Source of the DNA: Cryptomeria japonica
Taxonomy: Eukaryota; Streptophyta; Pinopsida; Cupressales; Cupressaceae
DNA: 64,000 bases
Reading direction: 5' to 3'
Assembly: GCF_030272615.1 (NCBI RefSeq)
Contig: NC_081415.1
Span: 103,842,796 to 103,906,795 of the forward strand
Position numbers and translations under genes: made by a program. This document shows positions 61,601 through 64,000 of this stretch, one piece after another. Numbering within the stretch: position 1 is the stretch's first letter; each line of letters begins with the position of its first letter. Below the pieces are notes generated by a model, which was given only the letters and a program-made list of their open reading frames with translations, had not been told where the DNA came from and did not search any database.

Positions 61601-63850
61601 CAAAATTTTCTGAACAACCCTGAATCGTGCCTTTTGTTGGACAATGGAAACACATCCTAGATTTTCCAATTATGAAATAGAGCCATTAAAGGAGATATTA
61701 CTTATACCAGTTAAGCCAGAATTTATCTTTAAAGCCCTGTCAAAGTTGTCTTTAGAAATCATGAAGCTATCATCTCCAAGAGACATTGTCATCAATGTTG
61801 GAATGAATCATTGAATTCTCGCTTTGGAATAAAATAAGGGTTATAGTCTGAACAAATCCCATTTTCCACAACTTTGTTGCATTTACTTGCCCAAGGCTTC
61901 AGAGACTAAAATATAAGGGGGGTTCAGGATGATTGGCAGTTTATTGTAAGAGGGTTTTTGACTGATTTTGAAGAAATTAATTGGGAGTTATTCTTCCCAT
62001 ATCCTATCCAATGCAACTGCATAGTGGGAGATCAATTTTTGGAAGTAAAATTTTCTATTACTCCTTCGTGAATGATTCCAATTTTTCATGAGCCAGCTCT
62101 GCAGAACACTCGTGAAATGGACATGTAATTTCTTGGATAACATTATTTGTCGGTATTAAAAACATCAGAGTAAATATTTGCCTTCAGTGGGGATAGTCTA
62201 TGACCAATTCTATCTTTACTTGCAGCTGACAGACGTGCGCAATTTGAGAAGCTAGAATACACTGAAGAAGACTATCAGAAGGAGCTTGAACACATTGAAA
62301 AGGTAGGATAGTTAGATAGGTTTTCTGTATTCTATCTCTTTCTTGTATTGTTATTATAACAGTGAGTAACAAGTGAGGTTTGAGAGATTTGCTTGATATG
62401 GATTAAAATGTTTGAACTTTGAACATTTTACATATATTGCAATTTTCTGTAGGTTTTTGTTCCCTTAGTAGAGAAATGCAAGAAATATGGAAGGGCAATC
62501 CGCATTGGCACTAACCATGGAAGTCTTTCTGATCGGATCATGAGTTACTATGGTGATTCTCCTAGGGGAATGGTAAGTTCATCTGTTATTTTTAATATTT
62601 CTATTAAGTTGGACATGTAGATTGTATGATTTAGTAAATTTTATTTTACTCTGCTAAAAAACTGTTTTATATTAATAAGAAATTATATATATATATTTGA
62701 AATTTTGTTCAACATGCTAATGTTCATTGTCTTAAAACAGGTGGAATCAGCATTTGAATTTGCACGCATTTGTCGGAAGCTGGATTTCCACAACTTTGTC
62801 TTCTCAATGAAAGCAAGCAACCCTGTAATCATGGTCTCGGCATACCGTTTGCTTATTGCAGAGATGAATGTCCTAGGATGGGATTATCCATTGCATTTGG
62901 GAGTTACTGAAGCTGGTGAAGGTGAAGATGGGCGAATGAAATCTGCAATTGGCATTGGAACACTTTTACAGGTTTCTTCTAGTGATTCTCTTCCTCATTT
63001 CTGTGTCAAGATTTCACAGTTTTTTCTGTTCCTTATCATTTATATAAGCTGACAATTTTCAATCTTTTATGCAGGATGGTTTGGGTGATACAATTCGGGT
63101 TTCCCTTACAGAACCTCCAGAAGAGGAGATAGATCCATGCAGAAGACTTGCAAATCTTGGGATGCAAGCTGCCAAGCTGGAGAAAGGAGTGGTAAGCTTG
63201 CACCTAGCTTCTTTGTACATGTATAGAACTGATGTGGTTCTGATGATCATTTTTGTTTTGAAGTTGGTATTGATATTTTAGAAACTATTCTTTTGACAGG
63301 CTCCTTTTGAGGAGAAGCACCGCCACTACTTTGATTTCCAACGGAGAACCAGCCAACTTCCCATACAGAAGGAGGTGTGTTACATATTATTCTTGCAGGC
63401 TTGCTTTTTGCATAATTCTATACTTCCCTTTCCCAGTTATTTGATATTCTCAGTTTCAAATTATATGGGAGTTTATTTTTCTATAGTGGAATTCTTGTTT
63501 AATATTTTCTTTTTGTACTTCTACTCAGCCAATGTCTCAACTCAAGTAAAACAATTTTGTGCTGTTTGAACTTTTTAGTTGATTTATTAAATTCAATCAT
63601 TCTTATTTTTTAGTCATTTGAATTCTTGACCTTGATCTTGGAGGTTCAAATTCTAAAAGTGAACTGGTCTTGATGTCAATACTTTTAAAATCAATTACAT
63701 TCTATTTCCATGTCTATTTCTACAGCCTGACTTTCATGCTCATCTTTAATTGAATTCTTTTCACATGTACAGGGTGATGTTGTGGATTACAGGGGTGTTC
63801 TGCATCGTGATGGTTCAGTTTTAATGTCTGTGACCCTTGATCAGTTGAAG
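58470..63850 (+). CDS. HDS: 4-hydroxy-3-methylbut-2-enyl diphosphate synthase, chloroplast, 5' part (10 exons)
   Basis: This enzyme (also ISPG, GcpE) converts methylerythritol cyclodiphosphate to hydroxymethylbutenyl diphosphate, the next-to-last step of the plastid MEP pathway, using a [4Fe-4S] cluster and, in plants, electrons from ferredoxin. Ten exons join in frame through GT-AG introns: 58470-58668, 60302-60459, 60885-60991, 61108-61208, 62226-62302, 62453-62572, 62741-62971, 63075-63191, 63300-63374 and 63773-63850. They give 421 residues of the roughly 740 usual in plants; a donor at 63851 leads out of the window. Residues 1 to about 70 look like a transit peptide. The TIM-barrel domain follows ([54 protein letters not shown]), and the last exons enter the plant-specific insert. 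The cluster-binding cysteines lie beyond the edge. I chose ATG 58470 because it is the first ATG in this frame; a GTG lies 15 bases upstream. The visible exons contain no stop or frameshift. Confidence 0.96.
58721..59195 (+). repeat. Tandem repeat in HDS intron 1, about 164-181 bp unit, three copies
   Basis: CAGTTCAATTG begins imperfect copies at 58721, 58902 and 59066. The last two share long phrases (GCAATGGTTTTTGTTGATTT and TTTGGTTCTGGTCCATTGTC). The first is more diverged. The reading frames in this intron are not coding. Confidence 0.85.
60302..60459 (+). CDS. HDS: HDS exon 2
   Basis: It completes the Val codon split with exon 1 and covers residues 67-119, including the conserved start of the TIM barrel ([20 protein letters not shown]). 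The donor is CAG|GTCTGT in phase 0. Confidence 0.95.
60885..60991 (+). CDS. HDS: HDS exon 3
   Basis: It encodes [20 protein letters not shown] and following residues to about 154. The acceptor is TTGTAG and the donor GG|GTAGGC, leaving two bases of a Gly codon. Confidence 0.95.
61108..61208 (+). CDS. HDS: HDS exon 4
   Basis: It encodes [20 protein letters not shown] and KIRVNPGNF, the barrel strands near the substrate pocket. The acceptor is CATGCAG; the donor G|GTAAAA splits an Ala codon completed by exon 5. Confidence 0.95.
61392..61755 (+). repeat. Tandem duplication in HDS intron 4, about 188-bp unit
   Basis: TCTCCTTGTACAGGGATCTT starts copies at 61392 and 61580. Both continue through similar CACATCCTAG and GCCAGAATTTATCTT phrases with a few indels. 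Confidence 0.88.
62226..62302 (+). CDS. HDS: HDS exon 5
   Basis: It encodes [20 protein letters not shown] and ends HIEK. The plant-specific acidic stretch EYTEEDY is visible. The acceptor is TTGCAG and the donor AAG|GTAGGA in phase 0. Confidence 0.95.
62453..62572 (+). CDS. HDS: HDS exon 6
   Basis: Forty codons cover [20 protein letters not shown] through [24 protein letters not shown] is a conserved barrel segment of IspG. The donor is ATG|GTAAGT. Confidence 0.95.
62741..62971 (+). CDS. HDS: HDS exon 7
   Basis: The largest visible exon, 77 codons, contains [20 protein letters not shown] and the strongly conserved [20 protein letters not shown]. Both borders are phase 0. Confidence 0.96.
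63075..63191 (+). CDS. HDS: HDS exon 8
   Basis: Thirty-nine codons cover [20 protein letters not shown], which closes the barrel, and then the start of the plant linker. Phase 0; the donor is GTG|GTAAGC. Confidence 0.95.
63300..63374 (+). CDS. HDS: HDS exon 9
   Basis: Twenty-five codons encode [20 protein letters not shown] and PIQKE. This belongs to the insert found in plant but not in most bacterial IspG. The acceptor is TGACAG and the donor GAG|GTGTGT. Confidence 0.93.
63773..63850 (+). CDS. HDS: HDS exon 10
   Basis: Twenty-six codons encode [20 protein letters not shown] and TLDQLK in the plant insert domain. The donor AAG|GTAAAA starts an intron that continues past the window edge. Confidence 0.93.
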
Positions 63851-64000
63851 GTAAAATTCTGGATATATTTTTTAGTTCCCTTCAATGCTAGTTGCTATAA
63901 TGTCTCTGTGGCCCCAAATAGTTGTTGAGGTGTAAGATTTGTATTTGATTATTCTGAAGTTCCTAGTGTATTGAACCCGAAGTTCTCAGCTTTGACTATT

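Overview
The window is nuclear DNA from a seed plant. A chloroplast-targeted, intron-split isoprenoid gene (HDS/ISPG) sits at the right edge, beside almost 58 kb of AT-rich sequence built from nested and decaying plant retrotransposons. The repeat load, the mix of Tat-type Ty3/gypsy, Ty1/copia and RNase H-bearing L1-like LINE elements, and a conifer-like PPR pseudogene suggest a gymnosperm. That is an inference; nothing here fixes the species.

Layout. 1-3541 is gene-poor sequence. 3547-11384 is a complete minus-strand LTR retrotransposon (1239-bp LTRs, TSD GTTAT) that encodes only Gag and a protease-like domain, so it is non-autonomous; its LTRs and leader carry a recurring hairpin family. 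11477-11947 and 18330-18683 are two direct copies of one MITE family, with a third partial copy at about 21193. Between the first two lies a minus-strand PPR pseudogene split by a Ty1/copia element (12355-17909, 705-bp LTRs, TSD ATTTT). 22928-24958 is a 2-kb solo LTR (TSD GAAAG) with two internal tandem arrays.

25741-49553 is a large Tat-lineage Ty3/gypsy element with two RNase H domains, a G-patch after the protease and, on the opposite strand near its 3' end, a decayed plant mobile domain (PMD) reading frame. Its leader and the region upstream of the antisense PMD frame carry the same GCGCTTTTGT-type repeats, each in the orientation of the frame it precedes. A 9.4-kb LINE (39035-48469, 18-bp TSD) has inserted into its 3' LTR. 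The LINE has an unusually long 3' part with two (TA)n tracts and an unrecognised extra reading frame. 50729-53073 is a short LTR-type element with unequal ends (TSD ATAAA), and 54669-55865 is a solo LTR related to the first element (TSD GGAAT).

From 58470 to the right edge runs HDS: ten GT-AG-bounded exons encode the first 421 residues; the C-terminal iron-sulfur domain is outside the window. The transposon reading frames are disrupted mostly by in-frame stops that C-to-T changes at CAG or CGA would explain, with few frameshifts, the pattern expected of methylated, silenced copies. HDS is the only gene that looks intact.
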